NCBI RefSeq assembly: GCF_902150065.1
Contig: NC_043990.1
Coordinates: 365,210 to 429,209 of the forward strand
Direction of reading: 5' to 3'
Origin: Myripristis murdjan
Lineage: Eukaryota > Chordata > Actinopteri > Holocentriformes > Holocentridae
Length of the DNA stretch: 64,000 nt
Below, one piece after another: positions 36,365 to 48,097 of the stretch (position 1 is the first letter of the stretch; every line of letters begins with the position of its first letter). The position numbers and the translations under genes were made by a program. Below the pieces are notes generated by a model. That model was not told the DNA's origin, searched no databases, and was given only the letters and a program-made list of their open reading frames with translations.

Positions 36365-37806
36365 TAGCTGAGGTGTTGTACTTTTACAGAGACCTTCACT
36401 GGTAAAATCTTCAATGCCAATTCCTTCCCAGTGCCGATAAATGGAAAGACCCTGTTGGTGAAGGTGTGTGTGAAGGTGTGTATGTATGTGTTGGTATCAG
36501 GATCAAACAGTGACAGCTTTCCTCTGTTCCAGTCCAGATGAAACCGGATCCTCTGGAGCTTCTTCTTCACTGGCAGGTTGGTGACTGGACTTGGTGGGGA
36601 GACTGCACTATATTTACCGTCCCGGAACACTATCCTCCACAATCCAGACTGCACGGGTCCCTTCCTGTCCACGGACTCTTCTATGACACCCAATCCCCAG
36701 CCTGTTTTGTCCCCGACAACGACGTCCCAGCTGTGAGTCCCTGAGCTGAAGCCCTCAGATCCCAGGACAGCGATGAAGCGGTCAAACCTCTCTGGGTTGT
36801 CAGGAAGATTCTGTCCCTCTCCTCGTCTCACGCTGGTCAGATCTTCAGACAGGACGAGTCTTGGATCAGCAGTGTTGGGGTCCAGAACCACAGGAGTGTA
36901 GGAGACCACCTCCTTCATCTTGTCCCAGACGGTGAAGCTCAGGTTGCCCAGGTGTTTGGCCTCGTCTATCAGAGCTCCTGAGAGCAGCTGTGGATCCTCC
37001 ACCAGGGGGCGCTGGACTCTCTCCACTGTAGCCTTGTAGTTGAGCAGGAATGAGACGTCTTCAGCTTTCAGCTCCTTCTCTATGGCTCTGATTGTGTCTG
37101 AAAGGGCTGCTATCTCTCTGCTCAGAGCCTCCGTCTTCTCCTTCATCGTCCCACTCTTCTGCTTCTCTTCCTCCCTCAGAGCGGCCATCCTGGCCTCCTC
37201 TTCCTCTTGGAGAAACTGGTGAAGCTTCTTAAACTCCTCCTTAATCTGCCTCTCTGTGCGTCGGGCCTGGACCTTAATGTGCTCTGCTGTTTCATCACAG
37301 TTTGCTTTAACTTTATTAAATAGCTCCAGTTTCTCCTGGAAGGTCTTCAGGGATTTCTGAAGTTGCTTCTTGTGATCTTGTGCAGCTTCGTCGATGGGTC
37401 TGAATCTGTGGTTGGTGTGTTTGTTTGAATCTCGACAGACAAAACACACTGGCTGCTGATGGTCCAGACAGAAGAGCTTGAGTTTCTCAGAGTGCAGACT
37501 GCAGAGGAGCTCTGACCCTGCTGAAGCTCTCTCTCTCTGAAGTTCTCTCTGGTCTCCATCCTCTCTCCGATCTCTCGGATCTCTCTCTATGAAGGCCTCA
37601 CACAGATTCTTCAGTGCCAAATTACAAGGTGCATGTCCATTTGAAGATATTCTCTTACAAACTGGACACTGTTTAATTTGTTTTGCTGTCCACCAGCTCT
37701 GCAGACAGGCTCTACAGAAGCTGTGGCTGCATGACAGGAGGACAGGATCTTTAAAGATGTCACAGCAGACAGGACAGCACAGATCATCCTCTGGTCTGAA
37801 ATCCAT
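36358..37806 (-). CDS. TRIM E3 ligase (RING, B-box, coiled coil, PRY-SPRY), single exon
   Basis: 482 aa, intronless. The RING finger has C11, C14, C26, H28, C31, C34, C47 and C50, all present. A type-2 B-box spans about 100-135 ([12 protein letters not shown] ... CFVC). The coiled coil runs about 145-290. The PRY-SPRY domain covers about 305-478 ([40 protein letters not shown]). The family adds ubiquitin to targets bound by the SPRY domain and in fish is strongly expanded, often in antiviral defence. It resembles the TRIM35/TRIM39-like (zinc-binding protein A33) group; the exact orthologue is not recognised. The lack of introns could reflect a retrocopy or the known single-exon fish subfamily. 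The start Met is followed directly by the RING and no other start fits better. Confidence 0.93.
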
Positions 37807-38061
37807 TTTTTACCTGCGTAAAGATAAACACAGTTCCAACAGAAAGTCAGTGTCATCATCAGACTTTCAAAAATATCCACATAATGCAAAGAGGTTAATT
37901 CAGTCTCAGTTTAGCTCTAATGTTATTGATGTTCTTATGTGCAGATGACATGTTTAGTATTTTGTGCGTCCTATTCTTCAGAGGTGTCCACTTAAGCCTA
38001 AAAAAAACACCACCACAAAAACTCCAAAAAACTGGCAAAAGATTAAATGAAATACTGACAC

Positions 38062-38416
38062 GGGCGGCACAGTGGTGCAGTGGTTAGCACTGTCGCCTCA
38101 CAGTAAGAAGGTCCTGGGTTCGATTCCCACCCAAGGTCCTTTCTGTGTGGAGTTTGCATGTTCTCCCCGTGTCTGCTGGGTTTCCTCCCACCGTCCAGAG
38201 ACATGCAGGTCAGGTGAACTGGAGAAGCTAAATTGCCCCTAGGTGTGACTGTGTGTGTGAATGTCAGTGTTTGTCTGTCTGCTCTGTGATGGACTGGCGA
38301 CCTGTCCAGGGTGTCTCACTGCCTTCGCCCTATGAGCACTGGGATAGGCTCCAGCAACCCCCCGCGACCCTAGTGAGGATAAGCGGTTTAGAAAATGAAT
38401 GAATGAATGAATGAAT
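38062..38416 (+). mobile_element. V-SINE/DANA-like tRNA-derived SINE
   Basis: The tRNA-like head has an A box (gtggtgcagtgg, about 38071-38082) and a B box (ggttcgattcc, 38117-38127). It is followed by the conserved central domain (TGTGTGGAGTTTGCATGTTC) and a (GAAT)n tail. Near full length. Mobilised by LINE machinery in trans. Confidence 0.9.
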
Positions 38417-38657
38417 ATTCATGACACGTAATATCATTCACAATACTCCAATCAAGGTCACATTAAACATTGTACCGGACTGCCTCGGATGGGACAGCAC
38501 ATGAACTGTGGAGGACATGGGGAAGTTCATGGGGAAGAGAAACAGGCAGAATGAAGGATTTGTAAGAGCCCACTATCAGCAATCATGGACAATCTGGAGA
38601 CCAGAGCCATCGCCACAGCCCCCCCTACAGGGCAGACTGACATGCTGGAAAATATAT

Positions 38658-39216
38658 CCCTGCGTTCCAAATCGCATACTTATACTTTTTACTTTTAGTA
38701 GGTACTGCAGCTGCCCTTACAAAGTATGTAGTTTAGTATGAAATATGCATGCATATGCATACTATTGGGACACACTACATACATCATCCCTGAAGTCCGG
38801 TCCTCTCGCTCACTTCCGCCGCCGTGCATAGCGGCAAATTTGAATGTTGTTGTCAAAATGCCGGTGCTGTTTCATACTGCGCTGTCCTCTGTCATATTTA
38901 TTATCTTCTGTCTTCCTGTCGCTTCTGCGGTCACTGAGCGAGTTTTGTGCGATATGTGTGTTTTGTTGTCGTCCGTATGTGGGCGTGGCCTGTACACGCA
39001 ACTCAGTCAGTGCGACGTAACGTCCGCTGCACAAAGGATTGTGGGTCAGAATGGCCAGAGCAGCATGCTGAAATCCATACTGCGAAATCTGACCGGATGT
39101 AGTAGAACATCCTGGTACTCTTGGCATACTGCATCTGACATACTATGTATTGGGACACACTAAATCTTTTTTTTCCCTACTAAATAGTATGATAGTATGA
39201 GTATTGGAACGCAGGG
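38658..39216. mobile_element. CCCTGCGTTCC TIR element, copy B
   Basis: 559 bp with ends CCCTGCGTTCCAAATCGCAT and GTATTGGAACGCAGGG, flanked by TAT on both sides (38655-38657, 39217-39219). A 3-bp target duplication suggests PIF/Harbinger-like integration, although the superfamily is not proven. Confidence 0.85.
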
Positions 39217-40540
39217 TATATCAACAGGTAAAAGGTAAAAGCAGGACAGACACATGAACTCATGATTACTAAACTCCGACTAAACTCAATCGATGACGAC
39301 GGCAATATCATGTTCATGCACGAGGAAGACACAAACAAATTCACTGCATTCACTGGACAGAAATTCAGCGAAGGACAGGATGGAAAATGTGACGTCCAGA
39401 ACAAACAAACAAACAAACAAACAAAAGAGAAAAGCTCTGGCAAAAAGTATGAGGGCTCCCACACACTCTGTACCGGCGCCTAATGCTTTACTTTTGTCAG
39501 TGATTCCTTATAAAAAACTGTTTTCCGTCTGTTCTCTTTCTGAAAGGGAAAACCGTGTTAACTCCGTCAGAGAGGAGCCAAGATCTTCAGGTCTGGAAGA
39601 ACAGATACTATCAAGGAGTCAAGAGACAGTAATCTGGAAACCTGATCCAGTGGGACGACCAAACCTGCATGAACCAGCCGGCAAACACCATGGCAACGTC
39701 ACGTGACCCCGATGAGGAAGACTACAGCGGTGTTGGTACCGCTCGCTTCTCGAGAAAGTTCCCTGGATGTTACTTTCACTTTGAGTCGTGTTGTTTTTGT
39801 AAAACTCACATTCGGTCTTCAGAGTCAGCAGCAGGTTGAAGTGGCAGGACTCCCAGTGCTCCCAGTACTCCCTTTAATCGTCTGTCTGTGTGTGTGTGTG
39901 TGTGTGTGTCTCATCTCGGTGAGCAATGGAAGACTGACAGCCTGTTTCCTTTTTTATCTCAGGTGAGTCAGGTCAGGGGCGGAGCTTCAACGCTCGGCTG
40001 TTTACTGGAAAAGCGATCAGGGCGGAGCTTCATTCCACAGCCTTGCTCTTACGCTTCGATTAAAGTATTCAGGAAGTGTCATTTCAGAGGTGTGCCTTCA
40101 TGGATCACACTTCCTCACAGCTAGCCGATCATGTAAACTCAATTGTGTACCAATCCATGTTGCTGATTAAGAGCTTTGAAGACGTTTTTAAGCATTAAGC
40201 TCGGTGAACCCTCCTGACCATGTGCCTCCAAATTCTGATGTCTCAGTGTTCATACGTTACAGCTAGTTAGAAAGTTAGCCTCGCTTTCACACTTTGAACG
40301 TAAATTACATACCTTTGTTTGCCCCAGTGCAGATATGGGCTGTGTGAAATTTGGTGAAAACAAATTTGTTGGAGAAGTTGGAGAAACTTTTAGAGGAGCA
40401 GAACGGAAAGAGAACCAATCAGAACAGCAGGGTTCCAGGGTTCTTGGAGCTGATCAGCTCCTGCAGTTTGAGCAGTGACTCCTCTGAGCTGCTCGGTAAC
40501 GACAAACTTATATCGTTTTATGTCAATGTCAATGTCAGCT
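39217..40540. other. Spacer, no gene
   Basis: Contains a (CAAA)n run at about 39401-39425 and a (GT)n run at about 39889-39910. Short open frames here show no family motif or splice support. Confidence 0.4.
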
Positions 40541-40848
40541 TTATTTGTATAGCACATTTAAAACAGCCAGTGGCCTACCAAAGTGCTTTACAGTAAAGAA
40601 GCAGAAGCAATAAAAGCAATAGCAAGCAATGAAAAAACAAAAAGACATGTAACATATAAGACATAAAAACAACAACATAAAAACAAAACGAATATAGACC
40701 CAATAAAAGTAATTATACTCCGCCAAAAGCTAAAGTGAACAAGTGCGTCTTCAGTTGGGCTTTAAAAGTGGAGAGACTATTTGCAGTACGCACACTGAGA
40801 GGTAGTGCATTCCACAAAGTGGGAGCTGCAACCGTGCGTCATATGACA
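40541..40848 (-). repeat. LINE/SINE 3'-end fragment, interrupted by a Tc1 copy
   Basis: The sequence agctttatttgtatagcaca and the following caaagtgctttacagtaaag are, read on the minus strand, the usual tail of a fish LINE/SINE. It is cut at 40850 by the Tc1 element. Confidence 0.5.
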
Positions 40849-40850
40849 TA

Positions 40851-41558
40851 CACTACTCACAAAAAGTTAGGGATATTTGGCTTTTGGGTGAAATTTATGG
40901 AAAATGTAAGAAGTTCACGCTACAGTGATATTATATCATGAAAGTAGGGCATTTAAGTAGAAGCATGCACTGGTGATTTCCTCATGTCAAACAATTTCTT
41001 GAAACAAAAGCCAACAACAGTGGCAGATAAACCACAACAAAAAATGTCAGTGTCAATAACTTGTCATGTGCCCTTGAGCATCAATTACAGCTTGACAACG
41101 ACGTCTCATGCTGTTCACAAGTCGACTTATTGTCTGCTGAGGCATGGCATCCCACTCTTCTTGAAGGGCGGCCCTCAGGACATTGAGGTTCTGGGGTACA
41201 GAGCTCCGAGCCTCTACACGGCCACTCAGCTGATCCCATAGGTTTTCTATGGGATTCAGGTCTGGAGAAAGTGCAGGCCACTCCATCTGAGGTACCCCAG
41301 TCTCCAGCAGCCGTTCCCTAATGATACGACCTCGATGAGCTGGAGCATCAAACACCTGATGTGAATTTTGCCATTAAGCTCCTTGTTAGAGAACAGCAAC
41401 TTGTGCAAAAAGTACTGAAACACTGAACAGTTGGACATGTGCATTCAAAAGTTTACAGAAGGTCACATTAAGTTCACCTGTAAAGGTTAGAATGCATTTT
41501 AGGTTCATCCTGAAATTTCACCCGAAAGCTGAATATCCCTAACTTTTTGTGAGTAGTG
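40851..41558 (-). mobile_element. Tc1/mariner element, internally deleted, copy 2
   Basis: Same ends as copy 1 (CACTACTCACAAAAAGTTAG) with TA on both sides (40849-40850, 41559-41560). The transposase fragment reads on the minus strand. The right-hand inverted repeat is much shorter or more diverged than the left. Confidence 0.9.
41053..41355 (-). pseudogene. Tc1-like transposase, C-terminal 100 residues
   Basis: MFDAPAHRGRIIRERLLE leads into WPALSPDLNPIENLWDQL, which contains the third catalytic acid. The N-terminal two thirds are missing. Nearly identical to the fragment at 5983-6210 but longer at the start. Confidence 0.87.
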
Positions 41559-42162
41559 TATGTTTTCCATCTGGAGAAATTCATATAAAAGAAAAACAGA
41601 CAAGCAGGACACACACACTGAGGTTGTGTGGATATTAAAAGAAAACATTCGACTGACGTGTGAGCGCACACACACATGCTGTGGGGATTTTCCCCGATGA
41701 TGGCCGCTGCTGTGTTTTTGTTTCCTGTTCCCTTTTCTGTGGTGTGATTTTCAAAGGCATGTCTTCCCTGATCACACCTGCCTCGTAGAAACGGCTCAGT
41801 CCCAAATTAAATGATTTATTCATGCAGAAACTTCCTCAAACAAAACCTCCAAAGTGCTTCAACAGAGAAAAACAAAATAAAATGACATCCGATAAAAGTC
41901 CATTTCAAATGATGCCTTAATAATTAAATGAATAAAACTGATAAGTTAAAATAATTAAAATATGACTAAATTGATATAAAATAAAGGCACATTGAGAGAC
42001 ATTCTAAGCACATATAAAGGCCACTTTATACACGTGGGTTAACATACCGATATACAGTATAAACTGGCAGCTGCGCACTTTATTCTGTAGTTTAGATTAG
42101 ATTTCATTTTATTCCGAGTTTAACAGTTTTGGGTGGAGCTGATGGCATATTTCTGACATGTA

Positions 42163-42214
<52 letters not shown>

Positions 42215-42277
42215 GTTTTCCTGGGTAATCCTGGAAATTTTTATGGCTAGTATTAAAAGTGAAAACACTTCAGGTTC

Positions 42278-42332
42278 GGTTAGGGGTTAGGATTAGGGGT
42301 CAGGGTTAGGGTTTAGGAGTTGGGGTTAGGGG
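42278..42332. repeat. Degenerate telomere-like (TTAGGG) tract
   Basis: Reads gttaggggttaggattaggg and further imperfect TTAGGG units. Short and interstitial. Confidence 0.6.
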
Positions 42333-42555
42333 GGTTCATGTGACAGAGGTTTTACCGTGACGCTGTTTGTCGAGGAGGAATCACATTTTATTAAAACAGC
42401 AGCCAGTTATTGGTAACAACAAGTAAACAAGAGTAAAACCTGAGAGAAAATAGAAAATAAGCTCCTGTCAAATGTGGTGGGTGGTCACCTTTGACCTTCA
42501 GGTTTGGGTTGGCTCTCAGAGAACAGAGCCGAGAGCGAGGAACAAGGACCGGGAG

Positions 42556-42786
42556 ACTGATGTTCTCCAGTCAGCTGATGTTCTCCTGCTCCTCAGTCAG
42601 CTGATGTTCTCCAGTCAGCTGATGTTCTCCTGCTCCTCAGTCAGCTGATGTTCTCCAGTCAGCTGATGTTCTCCTGCTCCTCAGTCAGCTGACGTTCTCC
42701 AGTCAGCTGATGTTCTCCTGCTCCTCAGTCAGCTGATGTTCTCCAGTCAGCTGATGTTCTCCTGCTCCTCAGTCAGCTGACGTTCT
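42556..42786. repeat. Minisatellite with CAGCTGATGTTCTCC units
   Basis: About five copies of a roughly 44-bp compound unit that alternates cagctgatgttctccagt and cagctgatgttctcctgctc. Every unit includes CAGCTG E-box-like sites, probably by chance. Confidence 0.85.
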
Positions 42787-43243
42787 GGGCCACTCGCTCA
42801 GCTCTCAGGCTTTTTCCTGCAGGATTTAGAGCAGAAGCAGCTGCTGCTCTGCTGGAGCTGGTGTTACACACACACACACACACACAGCTCTTTGTCACAG
42901 TCACAGCGCCCCCTGTCTGCCCAACCCGCCGGGTTCAGGCCCAAAACGAGATGTACATTTTTTTTAGATATTACTGAGGTTTTTCTGTTTTTATGTCATT
43001 TCTTATTTTAATTTATTTACTTTTAAGTTATTTTACTTTATTTACTGATGATTACATTTGGCTTGTTTTTGTTATCAATACAGTGCTGGTATGAATTATT
43101 GCTTGTTTTTATTGTTGCTGTTTTCAGCGGCCGCTCTCTGGAAGCTGTCCAAATAAAGAACAAAGAACGAAGAATAACTAATGAAAATATTGAGTTAGAA
43201 TTCAATATAAAAACATTAGAAATAGGGGACATAAATGGGTGTA

Positions 43244-43279
<36 letters not shown>

Positions 43280-43956
43280 GTGACACACCACATCACTCAT
43301 GTATATTAATGACCAGGTTAACATAATCAAATTTTAAACATATCTCAAAACAATATGACCAGTGTTCTTCATGAAGAATTTTTACATCTAGAGTTCAAAT
43401 AAATCTTTATTATCCCCTGAGGGGCCGTTTGTTGTGCAGACAGCAGCGGACAAACAACAGTCAACGACAACAAGAAAGACACAATGATGACAGAAATTAC
43501 AGAGAGAATAACACAATTTGTATTTGTGTATTCTTTTTGCACTACCCATTATATTAAATGGGTCTCCTGAGTAAACACTATTTTATTCAACAAACGTCAC
43601 AGCTGATCTGTCTGTTCCCTTGCATGAATTCTGTCGGCAACAGAGAAATGCACAGCGCCCCCCTGGGATCATCTGGGGAAAAAAATACCCAGGTGTAAAT
43701 CTGCACGCTCGGTTTAGGAATGAGTGCGCTTGGTTTAGAAACTGTGCTTCTGGGTTACAGATCGGTCCCATCGTGCCCTCAGATTACAGTCACCGTTCTC
43801 TGAGGAAAGAATCTGTTTCAGCGCATGGATTGCAAATCTGTGGCCACAAATTATGAATTTGCGAACACAGATTATAAACCATGCTCACAGATTATAAACC
43901 ATGCTCTGAGCGGCGAGTCCAGATTTACCCGAGTCTGCTTGTTGTCAAATGAATAG

Positions 43957-45059
43957 TTACTCTCCTGTGTGGAGCCTCATGTGCGTCCTCATGTTACTGT
44001 TCTGACTGAAGGTTTTATCACAAAAGGGGCAGCTGAACGGTTTCTCTCCGGTATGGACTCGCTCGTGTTTCTGTAAGGCTCCCTTTTCACGGAAACCTTT
44101 ACCACATAAGTTACAGCTGAACGGTGTCTCTCCCGTGTGGACTCTGACGTGGATCTTCAGGTCTTTGTTGTGAACAAAGCTTTTGCCGCAGAACGTGCAG
44201 CAAAATGGTTTCTCTCCCGAATGGACTTTGAGGTGCTGAATCATGTACTTCCTGTCGGCAAATGCTTTGGCGCAGACGCTGCAGGTGAAGCGCTTCTCTC
44301 CCGTGTGGATTCTGACGTGCTTCTGCAGGGCTCCCTTTTCGTGAAAGCCTTCGTCGCAGAAATGGCATTTGAACGGTTTCTCTCCTGTGTGGATTCTCAC
44401 GTGTATCTGCAGGTCTTTTTTATGGACGAAGCTCTTACCGCAGACGGAGCAGCTGAATGGTTTCTCTCCCGTGTGGACTCGCACATGCGTGGTCATGTAC
44501 TGCTTCTTAGCAAAGGTCTTACCGCAGACCGAGCAACTGAACGGTTTCTCTCCGGTGTGAACGATCATGTGTTTAACCAGGTACTGCTTCTTAGCAAATG
44601 TTCTCCTGCAGACAGAGCAACTGAATGGTTTCTCCTCAATATTGGATCTGTCATTGCTGAGGGGGAGATCACTCAGTGAGTCTGTACCTGACCGAGGCTC
44701 TCTGCTCTCCTGCCAGTCGTCGTCACCGTCCTCACTCTCAGCTTCAGAGGAGAGACAGGTCTTCACCTCAGCTTCTGTCTCCATCTGCTCAGTGGAGCTG
44801 CTGGCTGGAGGCACCGCCCCTCTGCTCTCCTCAGTTTGGCTCTGATGAAGCTGTGAGGGCAGAGCTTCCTCTTCATCATCCTCACTCTTCACAGGGAACG
44901 TGGTGAGATCGTGAAGCTGCTCTGCCTCCTGATTGGTCCAGAGCTCCTCCTGTTCCTCTTTAATGGGCGGGGGCTCTGGCTCCTCCTGGTCCAGACTGGG
45001 GGTCTGCTCCTGCTGCTCAGGGGGAACCTCTTCTTTCCTCCCCAGCAACTGCTGGACGT
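43957..45059 (-). CDS. Zinc-finger gene B, exon 3: acidic region and 8 fingers
   Basis: The acceptor CGTTTCCAG precedes 45059; the exon enters in phase 1 to give D-VQQLLGRKEEVPPEQQE. The acidic part includes PPPIKEEQEELWTNQEAEQL and FPVKSEDDEEE (about residues 1-135). Eight canonical C2H2 fingers with TGEKPF linkers follow, from CSVCRRTFAKKQYLVKH to CPFCDKTFSQNSNMRTH, and the protein ends at LHTGE directly after the last finger. Fingers 3 and 6 (FVHKKDL/FVHNKDL), and 4 and 7 (GALQKH), are near repeats, so the array grew by multi-finger duplication. Exons 1 and 2 are at 49672-49843 and 47558-47947. Nuclear regulator by family; target unknown. Confidence 0.93.
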
Positions 45060-45247
45060 CTGGAAACGCAATGAAATACAGATTAGATCTGGGTAATGTG
45101 GACAAAATTATATATAATGGTATTTTTGACTGAATACCGCATATTGACATTGTGATGATATCAAAAGGATGACTATAGGTGCTTTTATAAAACAAACAAA
45201 CAAAAAACCACTGAAAAAATAAGATTTTTGATATACCATAAATAGTG

Positions 45248-46984
45248 ATGAGGACATGAAGATAAAACCATCCAAGTCCCGCAGTCTCTCAATCTGCAAA
45301 GGAGCCAGAAGTGACAACATCTCCTTCTCAGTGAGTGGCGAGGAGATTCCACGAGTGGCAGACCGGCCAGTAAGAAGCCTGGGAAGGCTATACACAGCAG
45401 ACCTGTCAGACAAGAACATGGCTGTCTCTGTGACCACACAGCTCACTGATGGTCTAAAGAAGATAGACCTAAGCCCACTACCTGGAAAATTCAAGGTCTG
45501 GTGCTATCAGTTCACTCTATTCCATTGCATCATGTGGCCCCTCAAACTGTGGGACATCACCTCCTCAACAGCCCTGAAGTTGGACGCTAAGGCGAACAAT
45601 TACATCTGGAAGTGGCTCGGCCTCCCCCGATGCCTGTCCAACTCAGCGATGTTTGGAAGAAATGTCCTGAGACTTCTGCTGAAAACCATCAGCTTGGGCT
45701 ACAAGCTGGAAAAAGTGAGACTGCTGTTCAAGCTGCAGGATTCACCTGACCCAGTGATTCAAAACACCAAGGTCCAAGTCTGCACTGGAAGAAAATGGAA
45801 CATTTCACAAGCAGTACACCAGGCCATAACCCGGCTGAAACACCAGAAGGTCATAGGGTTGGTGCAACACGGAAGGGCAGGCTTTGGATGGCAACCACCT
45901 CCCAAGACTTGGTCCAAAGCATCGAGGGCGGAGAGAAGACAGCTGGTGATCTCAGAGGTCAAGCAGGAAGAAGAGGAAAGCTTCAGAGTCAAGGCTGTGA
46001 GCCAATCCCAGCAAGGGAAATGGACAACCTGGGAGGCTGTCATTGACAGGTCCATCACGTGGACTGATTTGTGGAAGCTGCCCCAAGCAAGGCTAAGCTT
46101 CCTTATCAGGGCCACATACGACACCCTCCCAAGCCCCCAAAACCTGCAACGCTGGTATGGTACAGAAGAGCTCTGCCAACTCTGCGGCCACCAATGTCCC
46201 AGCCTACAGCACATCCTCTCTGCTAGCTAGGAAGCTAGCAGAGATCATCAAGACGCACAGGCACGAAGTAAACAGGGGCAGCCCATCAACACCACACCCT
46301 CCCGTCCAGCCCTCAGCAGCAAAGTGAGCGCTAAGTCCCTGCTGTCACCAGGAGGCAAGTGGGCCCTAAGTGCCGACCTAGCTGAAATTCCCACAGGAGA
46401 TCACCATAACCACCTTACGACCAGACATTGTGCTCTGGTCTGCCTCTCTTATGGCGGAACTGACTGTGCCATGGAAAGATGGGTTGGAGGCCGAATTCGA
46501 GAGGAAGAAGGACAAGTATGCAGAACTTGCAGCTGCATGCACACAAGCTGGTTGGAGAGCATACATCTATCCAGTAGAAGTTGGCTGCAGAGGCTTCACT
46601 GGAACCTCCACCCAGCGGTTCCTCAAGACGATCGGCATCAGAGGCTCCAAGCTGGAAAGGGCACTGAAAGACCTGGCAGAAGAAGCGGAGCAAGGGAGCT
46701 TCTGGCTCTGGCTTCGGAGAGAAGACAAGGCTTGGGGGAGAGATGGATCCTAGGGCCAGCTGCAGGGGGCGGCAGGGAGATGTCCCTGCCGCTGCTCCAC
46801 TACCCAGAGATGTTCCAGGACTAAAGGAGCGAAACATCAAGGAAGGGTGGCTCCCGGCTGATGACCCTGCAGTTGGTCCGACAGCACTGGCAGAAGTGCA
46901 TCAGGCAGGAATGCCTTGCAGGTGGCCCCACCTGTGCTTCCATCAATATGAAAAACTGATGAACAAAACTCATTTTTTAAGGGA
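45248..46984 (+). mobile_element. 5'-truncated LINE with restriction-like endonuclease
   Basis: Lies in intron 2 of gene B, opposite to its transcription. The open frame 45256-46230 encodes the region after the reverse transcriptase (ADLSDKNMAVSVTTQL, YQFTLFHCIMWPLKLWDI, KWLGLPRCLS) and a CQLCGHQCPSLQHI zinc knuckle. After frame breaks, 46430-46753 encodes the endonuclease (AELTVPWKDGLEAEFERKKD, YPVEVGCRGF). This order (RT, zinc knuckle, PD-(D/E)xK nuclease) marks the R2/R4/NeSL/HERO group. The copy lacks its N-terminal domain and RT core and is inactive. Confidence 0.8.
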
Positions 46985-46988
46985 TTAA

Positions 46989-47469
46989 AGGAACAGTCCA
47001 ATGTTCTAGACAAAATCTCCTTTCCCCGACATCCCCAGACTCAGACCAGATGTTGGACACCATCTCCACCTCTGGACGTCCAGTGGTTCGGTTCCTAGGG
47101 GTAGCATTTCCTGTTAGCTTAGCATAAAGACTAGAAGTCTATGGGACACATTAGCCTGGCTGAAGACAGAGGAAGACCCACAACTAATTAAGGTTGCCTC
47201 AAACCACTAGAGTTTGTTTTTTCATTTTCCAAGACGTGTTTTTGAGATCCACATGATCCTCTGTGTGAGTCAGATGCTTCAGAGCTGCTGGGAGGAGCCA
47301 GGCTAACGACTCCTATAGACTTCAAGTCTTTATGCTAATCTAACAGGAAATGCTACCCCTAGGAACTGAACCACTGGATGTACAGAGGAGAAAATGGTGT
47401 CCAACATCTGGTCTCAGTCTGGGGAAGTCAGGGAAAGGGGGATTTTACCCAAAATGTTGGAATGTTCCA
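46989..47469. mobile_element. Kolobok-like MITE, TTAA target
   Basis: TTAA flanks (46985-46988, 47470-47473). The ends are AGGAACAGTCCAA and TTGGAATGTTCC plus A. The long inverted repeats (about 120 bp each) include gacaccatctccacctctgg and its partner near 47385-47405. TTAA with AGG-type ends fits Kolobok. 481 bp, non-coding. Confidence 0.78.
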
Positions 47470-47557
47470 TTAAACAAAAGGCTGGAGGTCTTTAGCAGAT
47501 CATTCTGTCAGCTTGTGTTTGTGTTTGTGATGAAGAAGATGTTCGTTGTGTACAAAC

Positions 47558-47947
47558 CTTCTTTACTGAGCTGCACGTCTGGACTCAGGACGGCGTCACA
47601 TGGCCTTCGCTGTCGCTCACTCGCCTCCAACTCCGCCATCGTTCTCTCAAACAGCCCGAAGATCTCCTGCACCGCCGCCACCAGCCGACGCCGACGCCAG
47701 GCCGGCCAGCTCCGCCCACCTGAGAAACTCATCCTTAAGCTTTTAGAGACGGACAGACGTCCCTCAGCTTTTTCTGCCTCTGTCGACGTCAGAGCTTCCT
47801 CTTCATCATCCTCACTCTTCACAGGGAACCTGGTGAGACCCTGAAGCTGCTCGGCCTCCTGATTGGTCGGGAGCTCCTCCTGCTCCTCCTTGAGGTGTGG
47901 AGGCTCTGGCTCCTCCTGGTCCAGCCGCTGCAGGTGGCGAGGCAGAA
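47558..47947 (-). CDS. Zinc-finger gene B, exon 2: acidic module followed by coiled-coil module
   Basis: Acceptor GTGTTTCAG, donor GAAG|GTTTGT. The 390 nt enter and leave in phase 1 with no stop. First half: LPRHLQRLDQEEPEPPHLKE ... FPVKSEDDEEEA, the acidic module. Second half: RRLVAAVQEIFGLFERTMAE ... ERQRRPCDAVLSPDVQLSKE, a second copy of the coiled-coil module normally found in exon 1. The order acidic then coiled coil matches exon 2 of gene C (56350-56769). Both splice borders fit the phase rule of the gene, so I regard it as a real internal exon, although it has diverged more than the others. Confidence 0.78.
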
Positions 47948-48065
47948 CTGAAACACAGATCAGACTCAGATCAGATCAGCTGATTGGCTCTCGAGGCAAA
48001 ACGTTCAGCCGCTCAAACTGCAGCCATGCAGCTGCAGTCACTAAAATCTTCATCAGGCAAATGTG

Positions 48066-48097
<32 letters not shown>

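Larger units (their letters stand above)
41559..43956. other. Spacer with simple repeats, 3' flank of gene B
   Basis: Holds (CA)n at 42167-42210, a telomere-like stretch at 42278-42332, a minisatellite at 42556-42786, (CA)n at 42868-42887, (GT)n at 43247-43277 and a LINE-tail-like piece at about 43395-43430. No gene. Confidence 0.55.

Noticed and set aside
39262-39483. 73-residue open frame (MITKLRLNSIDDDGNI...) after TIR element copy B
   Set aside because: No family motif, no convincing splice sites, and the end is a CAAA repeat.
42556-42786. Array of CAGCTG E-boxes as a designed enhancer
   Set aside because: The sites follow from the tandem unit and there is no sign of selection on them separately from the repeat.
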